From Bos javanicus (taxonomy: Eukaryota > Chordata > Mammalia > Artiodactyla > Bovidae): DNA of 64,000 nucleotides. Each line of letters starts with the position of its first letter. Position 1 is the stretch's first letter. Both the position numbers and the translations under genes were made by a program. Below, in pieces: positions 28,126-37,145 of the stretch. The notes beneath the pieces were generated by a model. The model did not search any database and had not been told where the DNA came from. It was given only the letters and a program-made list of their open reading frames with translations. The DNA is taken from NCBI RefSeq assembly GCF_032452875.1, contig NW_026894291.1, positions 62,001-126,000 of the forward strand, read 5' to 3'.

Positions 28126-28369
28126 GTGCCTCTGGAGGCAATAAACAAAGAGCTGAGTAGGCACGAATCAAACAGTCAGCAGGCAATAATCATGGAACTC
28201 AGCTGTGAGGAATCATGCTGCTCAGCTGGCAATAATCAAGCAGCTGAGCAGGCACGAATTATGCAGCACAGCTGGCAATTGTCAAGCAGATGACAGGCAG
28301 GAATCGTGCAGCTCAGCTGGCAATTGTCAAGCAGATGAGCAGACAGTAATCACGCAGCTCAGCAGGCCC
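28126..28369 (+). repeat. 46-bp-subunit box, type A
   Basis: Full-length box with GGCACGAATTATGCAGC in subunit 3. Otherwise close to consensus although its flanks are diverged. Confidence 0.88.
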
Positions 28370-29240
28370 TGATCACGTGACTGAGCATGCACTGTTCACG
28401 TGGCTGATCATACACTGATCACGTGATTGATCATGCACTGATCACGTGGCTGATCATACACTGTTCACGTGTCTGACCATGCACTGAACACGTGAATAAT
28501 CATGCACTGATCACGTGACTGATCATGCACTGATCACGTGTCTATCATGCACTGCTCACTTGGCTGATCATGCAATGATCACGCAGCTAACATGTACTGG
28601 TCACGTGACTGATCATGCTCAGATCACGTGACTGATCATGCACTGATCACGTGGCTATCATGCACTGATCACTTGGCTGATCATGCACTGATCACGCAGC
28701 TACCATGCACTGATCACGTGACTGATCATGCAATGATGACGTAATTGATCATGCACTGATAATGTGGCTGATCATGCACTGATCACGTGACTGATCATGC
28801 ACTGATCACGTGGCTGATCATGCACTGATCACGTGGCTATCATGCAGTTATCACATTGCTGGACATACATTGATCATATAGCTACCATGTACCGGTCACG
28901 TGGATGATCATACACCCATCAGGTGACTGATCATGCACTGATCACGTGGCTATCATGCACTGACTGCGAGACTGAAAATGCACTGATCACGACTAATCAT
29001 GCACTGATCACATGACTGCCCATGCACGGATCACGTGGATGATCATACACTAATCCTGTGACAGATCATGCACTGATCACGTGGCTGATCATGCAATGAT
29101 CACGCAGCTACCATGTACTGGTCACATGACTGATCATGCAGTGATCACGTAATTAATCATGCACTGATCACCGGGCTTATCATGCATTGATCATGTGACT
29201 GGTCATGTGCTGATCATGTTTGGTGTCATACACTGATCAT

Positions 29241-29480
29241 GTGCCTCTGGAGGCAATGAACAAAGAGCTGAGCAGGCAGGAATCAGTCACCAGGCAATAA
29301 TCATGGAACTAAGCTCTGAGAAATCATGCTGCTCAGCTGGCAATAATCAAGTAGATGAGCAGGCAGGAATTGCGCAGCACAGGTGGCAATTGTCAAGGAG
29401 ATGACAGGCAGGAATCGTGCAGCTCAGCTGGCAATTGTCAAGCAGATGAGCAGACAGAAATCACGCAGCTCAGCAGGCCC
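29241..29480 (+). repeat. 46-bp-subunit box, type B
   Basis: Last box before the LTR block. It has GAGCTGAGCAGGCAGGAATC, GTCACCAGGC and CAAGGAGATGACAGG. Ends CAGGCCCTAATC as at 23347. Confidence 0.87.
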
Positions 29481-29570
29481 TAATCACGTGACTGAGCATG
29501 CACTGTTCACGTGACTGATCACACTACTATCACGTGACTGATCATGCACTGATCACGTGGCTCTCATGCA

Positions 29571-29959
29571 CTGATCACGTGTTTATCAGGCAACGATCAG
29601 TGACTGACAGGCGCTGATCATGGGACTGTGCACGCACTGTTCACGTGGCTATCATGCACTGATCACGTGACTGCGCATGCACTGATGACGTGGCTGTTCG
29701 GGCACTGATCACGTGTTTATCAGGCAGTGATCAGTGACTGACAGGCGCTGATCAGGGGACTGTGCACGCACTGATCAGGTGGCTGATCAGAAACTGACCA
29801 CCTGACTGTGCATGCAGTGATCACGTGGCTGGTCGTTCACTGATCACGTGTTTATCATACGGTGATCAGGTGACTGAGAGGCGCTGATCACGTGAATGTG
29901 CCGTCACTGATCACGTGGCTGAGCAGGCACTGATATCGTGACTGAGCATGCACTGATCA
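29571..29959. repeat. Satellite segment of the LTR-type unit (partial first unit)
   Basis: This segment matches the last part of the satellite segment in the downstream LTR units, with the same variants: GTGTTTATCAGGCA, CAGTGACTGACAGGCGC, GGACTGTGCACGCACTG and CCGTCACTGATCACG. The variant GTGTTTATC lies 382 bp before the LTR start both here and in the next unit. The LTR-unit block therefore begins partway through a unit at about 29,571. The sequence just to the left is ordinary satellite. Confidence 0.85.
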
Positions 29960-30396
29960 TGTGCCGGGAGCCGGGGAGGCATTCCACTCTGGACAAAGGT
30001 CATGAGGAAGGAGGCTCGGCATACGCAAATGCGGGATCGAGCCTCAGGAGTCCACCCGGATGTTCTCGAGCATCTCCCCCCCAAAAAAACCGGAGTCTGC
30101 CTACTGTATTGCTTTGTGCTCTCACCTCTGATTTCACTGGGGGCTATCCCCCACCACCATCTCGCTCTCTCTGTCAAAGAGTTAACTTACAGCTCCAATT
30201 CATAAAGTTCCTTGTCATTCTTCCCTTTAACTTCCAGCTGAGTCTCCATCTGGAGCGCGGAACCCACCACGCTTACTAATTATGCCTGGGCTGCTAAGAC
30301 CCACTCGAGAAGGTGTCTAGGGTGAGGCACCTTTCGCTATTCGAGAGGGCGGCTGTGGCCTACGTACGTGGTGCAAACTTCTTGTCTTGAAGTTTG

Positions 30397-30401
30397 ATTG
30401 G
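30397..30401 (-). promoter_or_regulatory. Inverted CCAAT box in LTR copy 1
   Basis: ATTGG lies in the context TTTGATTGGTC, about 100 bp upstream of the TATA box, a usual distance for an NF-Y type element. The same motif is at 31809-31813, 33174-33178, 34694-34698, 36216-36220 and 37581-37585 in the other five LTRs. Activity is not shown by sequence alone. Confidence 0.55.
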
Positions 30402-30497
30402 TCTTCCGCGTAAACCAAGCTACTCAGTCTCTTTTCTCCACCGAATTTTCCTACTGACCTCTCCTCATATTATCATTCTTGACATCTCTGATTAGCA

Positions 30498-30503
30498 TAT
30501 AAA
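30498..30503 (+). promoter_or_regulatory. TATA box of LTR copy 1
   Basis: TATAAA lies in the context AGCATATAAATAG, about 66 bp before the LTR end. Transcription would start about 25-30 bp downstream and run rightward through the PBS into the satellite. This leaves only about 35-40 bp for R plus U5, which is short for a class II LTR. Confidence 0.65.
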
Positions 30504-30565
30504 TAGTCGCCTAGGCCATCTCTCCTTCGAATACCCTGGATCAGTTGGGGCTGGTCCCCGGCTGG

Positions 30566-30583
30566 TGGCGACCGAACAGGGAC
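30566..30583 (+). other. Primer binding site, lysine-tRNA type, copy 1
   Basis: TGGCGACCGAACAGGGAC starts two bases after the LTR end. From memory it differs from the standard tRNA-Lys3 PBS at one base (A for C at position 6). All six copies share this change, so it predates amplification of the unit. Sequence after base 18 aligns to the satellite-related box tract and not to a retroviral leader. Confidence 0.88.
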
Positions 30584-30824
30584 CTCAGGAGGCAATACTC
30601 AAAGAGCTGAGCAGACACGAACCACGCAATCAGCAGGCAATAAGCATGGAGCTCAGCAGTGACGAATCTTGCTGCTCAACTGGCAATAATCAAGCATCTG
30701 ACCAGGCAGGAATCACGCTGCTCAGCTGGCAATTGTCAAGCAGATGAGCCGACAGGAATCACGCAGCTCAGATGGCAATTGTCATGTAGATGAGCCGGCA
30801 GGAATCACGCAGCTCGGCAGGCCC
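30584..30824 (+). repeat. 46-bp-subunit tract after LTR copy 1 (five subunits)
   Basis: This tract aligns with the LTR-less boxes from their CTCTGGAGGCAATAAAC start (here CTCAGGAGGCAATACTC). It consists of one 45-bp and four 46-bp subunits ending at CAGGCCC, where 23-bp satellite resumes in phase. It has one more subunit than copies 2, 4 and 5 (241 versus 195 bp). Confidence 0.85.
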
Positions 30825-31372
30825 TGATCACGTGACTCTGCAGGCACTGATCACGTGGCTGATCAAGTCCAGATCACGTGACTGAGCATGCACTGATCAC
30901 GTGGCTATCATGCACTGATGACGTGACTGCGCATGCACTGATGACGTGGCTGATCAGGCAGTGATCACATGGCTCATCATGCACTGATCACGTGTTTATC
31001 AGGCAATGATCAGTGACTGACAGGCGCTGATAATGGGACTGTGCACGCACTGATCACATGGCTATCATGCACTGATCACGTGACTGCGCATGCACTGATG
31101 ACGTGGCTGTTTGGGCACTGATCACGTGTTTATCAGGCAGTGATCAGTGACTGACAGGCGCTGATCAAGGGACTGTGCACGCACTGATCAGGTGGCTGAT
31201 CAGGAACTGACCACCTGACCTCGCATGCAGTGATCACGTGGCTGGTCGTTCACTGATCACGTATTTATCATACGGTGATCAGGTGACTGAGAGGCGCTGA
31301 TCACGTGACTGTGCCGTCAGTGATCACGTGGCTGAGCAGGCACTGATATCGTGACTGAGCATGCACTGATCA
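30825..31372. repeat. Satellite segment of LTR unit 1, 548 bp
   Basis: Diverged 23-bp monomers with a fixed order of variants: CTGCAGGCA, GATCAAGTCCAGATC, GATGACGTGACTGCGC, GTTTATCAGGCA, CAGTGACTGACAGGCGC, GAACTGACCACCTGAC and GTGCCGTCAG. The segment is also exactly 548 bp in units 2 and 5, so this is the base length. Confidence 0.85.
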
Positions 31373-31974
31373 TGTGCCGGGAGCCGGGGAGGCATTCCAC
31401 TCTGGACAAAGGTCATGTGGAAGGAGGCTCGGCATACGCAAATGTGGGATCGAGCCTCAGGAATCCACCCGGATATTCTCGAGCATCTCCCCCCAAAAAA
31501 ACCGGAGTCTGCCTACTGTATTGCTTTGTGCTCTCACCTCTGATTTCACTGGGGGCTGTCCCCCACCACCATCTCGCTCTCTCTGTCAAAGAGGTAACTT
31601 ACAGCTCCAATTCATAAAGTTCCTTGTCATTCTTCCCTTTAACTTCCAGCTGAGTCTCCATTTGGAACGCGGAAACCACCACGCTTACTAATCATGCCTG
31701 GGCTGCTAAGACCCACTCGAGAAGGTGTCTAGGGTGAGGCACCTTTCGCTATTCGAGAGGGTGCCTGCGGCCTACGTAAGTGGTGCAAATTTCTTGTCTT
31801 GAAGTTTGATTGGTCTTCCGCGTAAACCAAGCTACTCAGTCTCTTTCTCCACCGAATTTTCCTACTGAGCTCTCCTCATACTATCATTCTTGACATCTCT
31901 GATTAGCATATAAATAGTCGCCTAGGCCATCTCTCCTTCGAATACCCTGGATCTGTTGGGGCTGGTCCCCGGCA
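31373..31974 (+). mobile_element. ERV-type LTR, copy 2
   Basis: A 602-bp LTR from TGTGCCGGGAGCC to CCGGCA, so the TG...CA ends are intact. The inverted CCAAT is at 31809-31813 and TATA at 31909-31914. It shares with copy 4 the variants CATTTGGAACGCGGAAACCA, ACTAATCATGCC and CTCTTTCTCC (one T fewer), which define a subtype distinct from copies 1, 3, 5 and 6. Confidence 0.88.
31909..31914 (+). promoter_or_regulatory. TATA box of LTR copy 2
   Basis: TATAAA has the same flanks as copy 1, with the inverted CCAAT 100 bp upstream. Confidence 0.6.
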
Positions 31975-31976
31975 GG

Positions 31977-31994
31977 TGGCGACCGAACAGGGAC
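31977..31994 (+). other. Primer binding site, copy 2
   Basis: Identical to the copy 1 PBS, two bases (GG) after LTR end CCGGCA. The satellite-type tract abuts base 18. Confidence 0.88.
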
Positions 31995-32189
31995 CTCAGG
32001 AGGCAATACTCAAAGAGCTGAGCAGACACGAACCACGCAATCAGCAGGCAATAAGCATGGAGCTCAGCAGTGACGAATCATGCTGCTCAACTGGCAATAA
32101 TCAAGCACGTGACCAGGCAGGAATCACGCAGCTCAGCTGGCAATTGTCAAGCAGATGAGCCGGCAGGAATCACGCAGCTCAGCAGGCCC
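31995..32189 (+). repeat. 46-bp-subunit tract after LTR copy 2 (four subunits)
   Basis: The tract is 195 bp. It lacks the fifth subunit (ATGGCAATTGTCATGTAGAT...) found in copies 1 and 3. It ends at CAGGCCC before satellite. Confidence 0.85.
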
Positions 32190-32737
32190 TGATCACGTGA
32201 CTCTGCAGGCAGTGATCACGTGGCTGATCAAGTCCAGATCACGTGACTGAGCATGCACTGATCACGTGGCTATCATGCACTGATGACGTGACTGCGCATG
32301 CACTGATGACGTGGCTGATCGCGCACTGATCACATGGCTCATCATGCACTGATCACGTGTTTGTCAGGCAATGATCAGTGACTGACAGGCGCTGATCATG
32401 GGACTGTGCACGCACTGATCACGTGGCTATCATGCACTGATCACGTGACTGCACATGCACTGATGACGTGGCTGTTCGGGCACTGATCACGGGTTTATCA
32501 GGCAGTGATCAGTGACTGACAGGCGCTGATCAGGGGACTGTGCACGCACTGATCAGGTGGCTGATCAGGAACTGACCACCTGACCGAGCATGCAGTGATC
32601 ACGTGGCTGGTCGTTCACTGATCACGTGTTTATCATCCGGTGATCACTTGACTGAGAGGCGCTGATCACGTGACTGTGCCGTCAGTGATCACGTGGCTGA
32701 GCAGGCACTGATATCGTGACTGAGCATGCACTGATCA
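32190..32737. repeat. Satellite segment of LTR unit 2, 548 bp
   Basis: Same order of diverged monomers and the same length as unit 1, with scattered substitutions such as TGATCGCGCAC and GATCACGGGTTTATC. Confidence 0.85.
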
Positions 32738-33340
32738 TGTGCCGGGAGCCGGGGAGGCATTCCACTCTGGACAAAGGTCATGAGGAAGGAGCCTCGGCAT
32801 ACGCAAATGCGGGATCGAGCCTCAGGAGTCCACCCGGATATTCTCGAGCATCTCCCCCCAAAAAAACCGGAGTCTGCCTACTGTATTGCTTTGTGCTCTC
32901 ACCTCTGATTTCACTGGGGGCTGTCCCCCACCACCATCTCGCTCTCTCTGTCAAAGAGTTAACTTACAGCTCCAATTCATAAAGTTCCTTGTCATTCTTC
33001 CCTTTAACTTCCAGCTGAGTCTCCATCTGGAGCGCGGAACCCACCACGCTTACTAATTATGCCTGGGCTGCTAAGACCCACTCGAGAAGGTGTCTAGGGT
33101 GAGGCACCTTTCACTATTCGAGAGGGCGCCTGCGGCCTACGTAAGTGGTGCAAACTTCTTGTCTTGAAGTTTGATTGGTCTTCCGCGTAAACCAAGCTAC
33201 TCAGTCTCTTTTCTCCACCGAAATTTCCTACTGAGCTCTCCTCATACTATCATTCTTGACATCTCTGATTAGCATATAAATAGTCGCCTAGGCCATCTCT
33301 CCTTCGAATACCCTGGATCTGTTGGGGCTTGTCCCCGGCA
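32738..33340 (+). mobile_element. ERV-type LTR, copy 3
   Basis: A 603-bp LTR, TGTGCC...CCGGCA. The inverted CCAAT is at 33174-33178 and TATA at 33275-33280. It has the CATCTGGAGCGCGGAACCCA subtype of copies 1, 5 and 6, but shares GGGGCTTGTCC near its 3' end with copy 4, so the subtypes have exchanged sequence. Confidence 0.88.
33275..33280 (+). promoter_or_regulatory. TATA box of LTR copy 3
   Basis: TATAAA in the same context as the other copies. Confidence 0.6.
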
Positions 33341-33342
33341 GG

Positions 33343-33360
33343 TGGCGACCGAACAGGGAC
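33343..33360 (+). other. Primer binding site, copy 3
   Basis: Same 18-bp lysine-tRNA-type PBS, two bases after the LTR. Confidence 0.88.
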
Positions 33361-33601
33361 CTCAGGAGGCAATACTCAAAGAGCTGAGCAGACACGAAAT
33401 ACGTAATCAGCAGGCAATAAGCATGGAGCTCAGCAGTGACGAATCATGCTGCTCAACTGGCAATAATCAAGCATGTGACCAGGCAGGAATCACGCAGCTC
33501 AGCTGGCAATTGTCAAGCAGATGAGCCGACAGGAATCACGCAGCTCAGATGGCAATTGTCATGTAGATGAGCCGGCAGGAATCACGCAGCTCAGCAGGCC
33601 C
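33361..33601 (+). repeat. 46-bp-subunit tract after LTR copy 3 (five subunits)
   Basis: The tract is 241 bp, with the extra 46-bp subunit as in copy 1. A local variant reads CGAAATACGTAATCAG. Confidence 0.85.
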
Positions 33602-34256
33602 TGATCACGTGACTCTTCAGGCATTGATCACGTGGCTGATCAAGTCCAGATCACGTGACTGAGCATGCACTGATCACGTGGCTATCATGCACTGATGACG
33701 TGACTGCGCATGCACTGATGACGTGGCTGATCGGGCACTGATCACATGGCTCATCATGCAGTGATTACGTGTTTATCAGGCAATGATCAGTGACTGACAG
33801 GCGCTGATCATGGGACTGTGCACGCGATGATCACGTGGCTATCATGCACTAATCACGTGACTGCATGCACTGATCACTGATCTTATCACGGCAGTGATCA
33901 GTGACTGACAGGCGCTGATCATGGGACTGTGCACGCGATGATCACGTGGCTATCATGCACTGATCACGTGACTGCACATGCACTGATGACGTGGCTGTTC
34001 ACTGATCACGGGTTTATCAGGCAGTGATCAGTGACTGACAGGCGCTGATCAGGGGACTGTGCACGCACTGATCAGGTGGCTGATCAGGAACTGACCACCT
34101 GACTGCGCATGCAGTGATCACGTGGCTGGTCGTTCACTGATCACGTGTTTATCATCCGGTGATCACGTGACTGAGAGGCGCTGATCACGTGACTGTGCCG
34201 TCAGTGATCACGTGGCTGAGTAGGCACTGATATCGTGACTGAGCATGCACTGATCA
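33602..34256. repeat. Satellite segment of LTR unit 3, with internal duplication
   Basis: The segment is 655 bp. It equals the 548-bp base plus a 111-bp tandem duplication (33785-33895 and 33896-34006) minus 4 bp, where GTTCGGGCACTG has become GTTCACTG near 33,990. Confidence 0.8.
33785..34006. repeat. 111-bp tandem duplication inside unit 3
   Basis: Both copies begin GATCAGTGACTGACAGGCGC and contain GGACTGTGCACGCGATGATC, a variant not seen in the other units. The duplication is therefore recent and specific to this unit. Confidence 0.75.
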
Positions 34257-34859
34257 TGTGCCGGGAGCCGGGGAGGCATTCCACTCTGGACAAAGGTCAT
34301 GAGGACGGAAGCTCGGCATACGCAAATGCAGGATCGAGCCTCAGGAGTCCACCCGGATATTCTCGAGAATCTCCCCCCCCAAAAAACTGGAGTCTGCCTA
34401 ATGTATTGCTTTGTGCTCTCACCTCTGATTTCACTGGGGGCTGTCCCCCACCACCATCTCGCTCTCTCTGTCAAAGAGTTAACTTACAGCTCCAATTCAT
34501 AATGTTCCTTGTCATTCTTCCCTTTAACTTCCAGCTGAGTCTCCATTTGGAACGCGGAAACCATCACGCTTACTAATCATGCCTGGGCTGCTAAGACCCA
34601 CTCGAGAAGGTGTCTAGGGTGAGGCACCTTTCGCTATTCGAGAGGGCGCCTGCGGCCTACGTAAGTGGTGCAAACTTCTTGTCTTGAAGTTTGATTGGTC
34701 TTCCGCGTAAACCAAGCTACTCAGTCTCTTTCTCCACCGAATTTTCTTACTGAGCTCTCCTCATACTATCATTCTTGACATCTCTGATTAGCATATAAAT
34801 AGTCGCCTAGGCCATCTCTCCTTCGAATACCCTGGATCTGTTGGGGCTTGTCCCCGGCA
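34257..34859 (+). mobile_element. ERV-type LTR, copy 4
   Basis: A 603-bp LTR, TGTGCC...CCGGCA. The inverted CCAAT is at 34694-34698 and TATA at 34794-34799. It has the copy-2-like subtype (CATTTGGAACGCGG) plus private changes such as GAGGACGGAAGC and CATAATGTTCC. Confidence 0.88.
34794..34799 (+). promoter_or_regulatory. TATA box of LTR copy 4
   Basis: TATAAA in the same context as the other copies. Confidence 0.6.
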
Positions 34860-34861
34860 GG

Positions 34862-34879
34862 TGGCGACCGAACAGGGAC
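34862..34879 (+). other. Primer binding site, copy 4
   Basis: Same 18-bp PBS, two bases after the LTR. Confidence 0.88.
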
Positions 34880-35074
34880 CTCAGGAGGCAATACTCAAAG
34901 AGCTGAGCAGACACGAACCACGCAATCAGCAGGCAATAAGCATGGAGCTCAGCAGTGACGAATCATGCTGCTCAACTGGCAATAATCAAGCACGTGACCA
35001 GGCAGGAATCACGCAGCTCAGCTGGCAATTGTCAAGCAGATGAGGCGGCAGGAATCACGCAGCTCAGCAGGCCC
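34880..35074 (+). repeat. 46-bp-subunit tract after LTR copy 4 (four subunits)
   Basis: The tract is 195 bp and matches copy 2, including the CAAGCACGTGACCAGG variant that creates an extra E-box. Confidence 0.85.
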
Positions 35075-35779
35075 TGATCACGTGACTCTGCAGGCACTGA
35101 TCACGTGGCTGATCAAGTCCAGATCACGTGACTGAGCTTGCACTGATCACGTGGCTATCATGCACTGATCACGTGACTGCGCATGCACTGATGACGTGGC
35201 TGATCGCGCACTGATCACATGGCTCATCATGCACTGATCACGTGTTTGTCAGGCAATGATCAGTGACTGACATGCGCTGATCATGGGACTGTGCGCGCAC
35301 TGATCACGTGCTTATCATGCACTGATGACGTGACTGCGCATGCACTGATGACGTGGCTGATCGCGCACTGATCACATGGCTCATCATGCACTGATCATGT
35401 GTTTATCAGGCAATGATCAGTGACTGACAGGCGCTGATCATGGGACTGTGCACGCACTGATCACGTGGCTATCATGCACTGATCACGTGACTGCGCATGC
35501 ACTGATGACGTGGCTGTTCGGGCACTGATCACGGGTTTATCAGGCAGTGATCAGTGACTGACAGGCGCTGATCAGGGGACTGTGCACGCACTGATCAGGT
35601 GGCTGATCAGGAACTGACCACCTGACTGCGCATGCAGTGATCACGTGGCTGGTCGTTCACTGATCACGTGTTTATCATCCGGTGATCACGTGACTGAGAG
35701 GCGCTGATCACGTGACTGTGCCGTCAGTGATCACGTGGCTGAGCAGGCACTGATATCGTGACTGAGCATGCACTGATCA
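35075..35779. repeat. Satellite segment of LTR unit 4, with internal duplication
   Basis: The segment is 705 bp: the 548-bp base plus exactly one 157-bp tandem duplication (offset between GCATGCACTGATGACG at 35181 and 35338). Confidence 0.8.
35181..35494. repeat. 157-bp tandem duplication inside unit 4
   Basis: Two copies run through TGATCGCGCACTGATCACAT, GTTTRTCAGGCAATGATC and GGACTGTGCRCGCAC with few differences. It is not present in units 1, 2, 3 or 5. Confidence 0.75.
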
Positions 35780-36382
35780 TGTGCCGGGAGCTGGGGAGGC
35801 ATTCCACTCTGGACAAAGGTCATGAGGAAGGAGGCTCGGCATACGCAAATGCGGGATCGAGCCTCAGGAGTCCACCCGGATATTCTCGAGCATCTCCCCC
35901 CAAAAAAACCGGAGTCTGCCTTCTGTATTGCTTTGTGCTCTCACCTCTGATTTCACTGGGGGCTGTCCCCCACCACCATCTCGCTCTCTCTGTCAAAGAG
36001 TTAACTTACAGCTCCAATTCATAAAGTTCCTTGTTATTCTTCCCTTTAACTTCCAGCTGAGTCTCCATCTGGAGCACGGAACCCACCATGCATACTAATT
36101 ATGCCTGCGATGCTAAGACCCACTCGAGAAGGTGTCTAGGGTGAGGCACCTTTCGCTATTCGAGAGGGCGCCTGCGGCCTACGTAAGTGGTGCAAACTTC
36201 TTGTCTTGAAGTTTGATTGGTCTTCCGCGTAAACCAAGCTACTCAGTCTCTTTTCTCCACCGAATTTTCCTACCGAGCTCTCCTCATACTATCATTCTTG
36301 ACATCTCTGATTAGCATATAAATAGTCGCCTAGGCCATCTCTCCTTCGAATACCCTGGATCAGTTGGGGCTGGTCCCCGGCA
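35780..36382 (+). mobile_element. ERV-type LTR, copy 5
   Basis: A 603-bp LTR, TGTGCC...CCGGCA. The inverted CCAAT is at 36216-36220 and TATA at 36317-36322. It is of the copy-1 subtype with private changes GGAGCTGGGG, GAGCACGGAACC, CATGCATACTAAT and CCTGCGATGC. Confidence 0.88.
36317..36322 (+). promoter_or_regulatory. TATA box of LTR copy 5
   Basis: TATAAA in the same context as the other copies. Confidence 0.6.
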
Positions 36383-36384
36383 GG

Positions 36385-36402
36385 TGGCGACCGAACAGGG
36401 AC
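36385..36402 (+). other. Primer binding site, copy 5
   Basis: Same 18-bp PBS, two bases after the LTR. The adjoining tract begins ATCAGGAGG here instead of CTCAGGAGG. Confidence 0.88.
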
Positions 36403-36597
36403 ATCAGGAGGCAATACTCAAAGAGCTGAGCAGACACGAACCACGCAATCAGCAGGCAATAAGCATGGAGCACAGCAGTGACGAATCATGCTGCTCAACT
36501 GGCAATAATCAAGCATGTGACCAGGCAGGAATCACGCAGCTCAGCTGGCAATTGTCAAGCAGATGAGCCGGCAGGAATCACGAAGTTCAGCAGGCCC
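36403..36597 (+). repeat. 46-bp-subunit tract after LTR copy 5 (four subunits)
   Basis: The tract is 195 bp with four subunits and ends CAGGCCC. Confidence 0.85.
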
Positions 36598-37145
36598 TGA
36601 TCACGTGACTCTGCAGGCACTGATCACGTGGCTGATCAAGTCCAGATCACGTGACTGAGCATGCACTGATCACGTGGCTATCATGCACTGATGACGTGAC
36701 TGCGCATGCACTGATGACGTGGCTGATCGGGCACTGATCACATGGCTCATCATGCACTGATCACGTGTTTATCAGGCAATGATCAGTGACTGACAGGCGC
36801 TGATCATGGGACTGTGCACGCACTGATCACGTGGCTATCATGCACTGATCACGTGACTGCGCATGCACTGATGACGTGGGTGTTCGGGCACTGATCACGT
36901 GTTTATCAGGCAGTGATCAGTGACTGACAGACGCTGATCAGGGGACTGTGCACGCACTGATCAGGTGGCTGATCAGGAACTGACCACCTGACTGCGCATG
37001 CAGTGATCACGTGGCTGGTCGTTTACTGATCACGTGTTTATCATACGGTGATCACGTGACTGAGAGGCGCTGATCACGTGACACTGCCGTCAGTGATCAC
37101 GTGGCTGAGCAGGCACTGATATCGTGACTGAGCATGCACTGATCA
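36598..37145. repeat. Satellite segment of LTR unit 5, 548 bp
   Basis: Base-length segment with the same monomer order as units 1 and 2. Confidence 0.85.

Larger units (their letters stand above)
18200..29570. repeat. Diverged 23-bp satellite array, left of the LTR block
   Basis: The same monomer is present, but most copies carry substitutions or small indels, such as GTTAACGTG, CACCTGCCTGG, CACTTAGCTATC and GAACATGCAATG. Long runs of consensus monomers like those in the outer blocks are rare. Seven boxes lie inside. A roughly 250-bp variant-rich segment recurs at about 18,530, 22,010, 22,280 and 26,950. The divergence fits an older or less recently homogenised layer. Confidence 0.9.
29960..30563 (+). 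mobile_element. ERV-type LTR, copy 1
   Basis: This 604-bp non-satellite element starts TGTGCCGGGAGCC and ends at the position where the sister copies read CCGGCA; here it reads CCGGCT, so the terminal CA is lost. It contains an inverted CCAAT (ATTGG, 30397-30401) and a TATA box (30498-30503), with an 18-bp lysine-tRNA-type PBS two bases after its end. This is classic U3-R-U5 order on the + strand. The lysine PBS and the TGTGCCGGGAGCC start suggest a class II (betaretrovirus-like, ERVK) LTR. I see no AATAAA or ATTAAA polyadenylation signal. No gag, pol or env sequence follows. TGGGGG...CCCCCA (30138-30153) can form a hairpin. Confidence 0.88.

Noticed and set aside
29911..30279. Overlapping 60-113 codon frames on both strands over each LTR
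   Set aside because: The LTR is a non-coding regulatory sequence. The frames differ between copies, overlap on opposite strands and resemble no family I know. There is no gag, pol or env.
30584..30824. Tract after the PBS read as a retroviral 5' leader or start of gag
   Set aside because: It aligns subunit by subunit with LTR-less boxes and is in 46-bp phase with the satellite, so it is better explained as satellite-derived.
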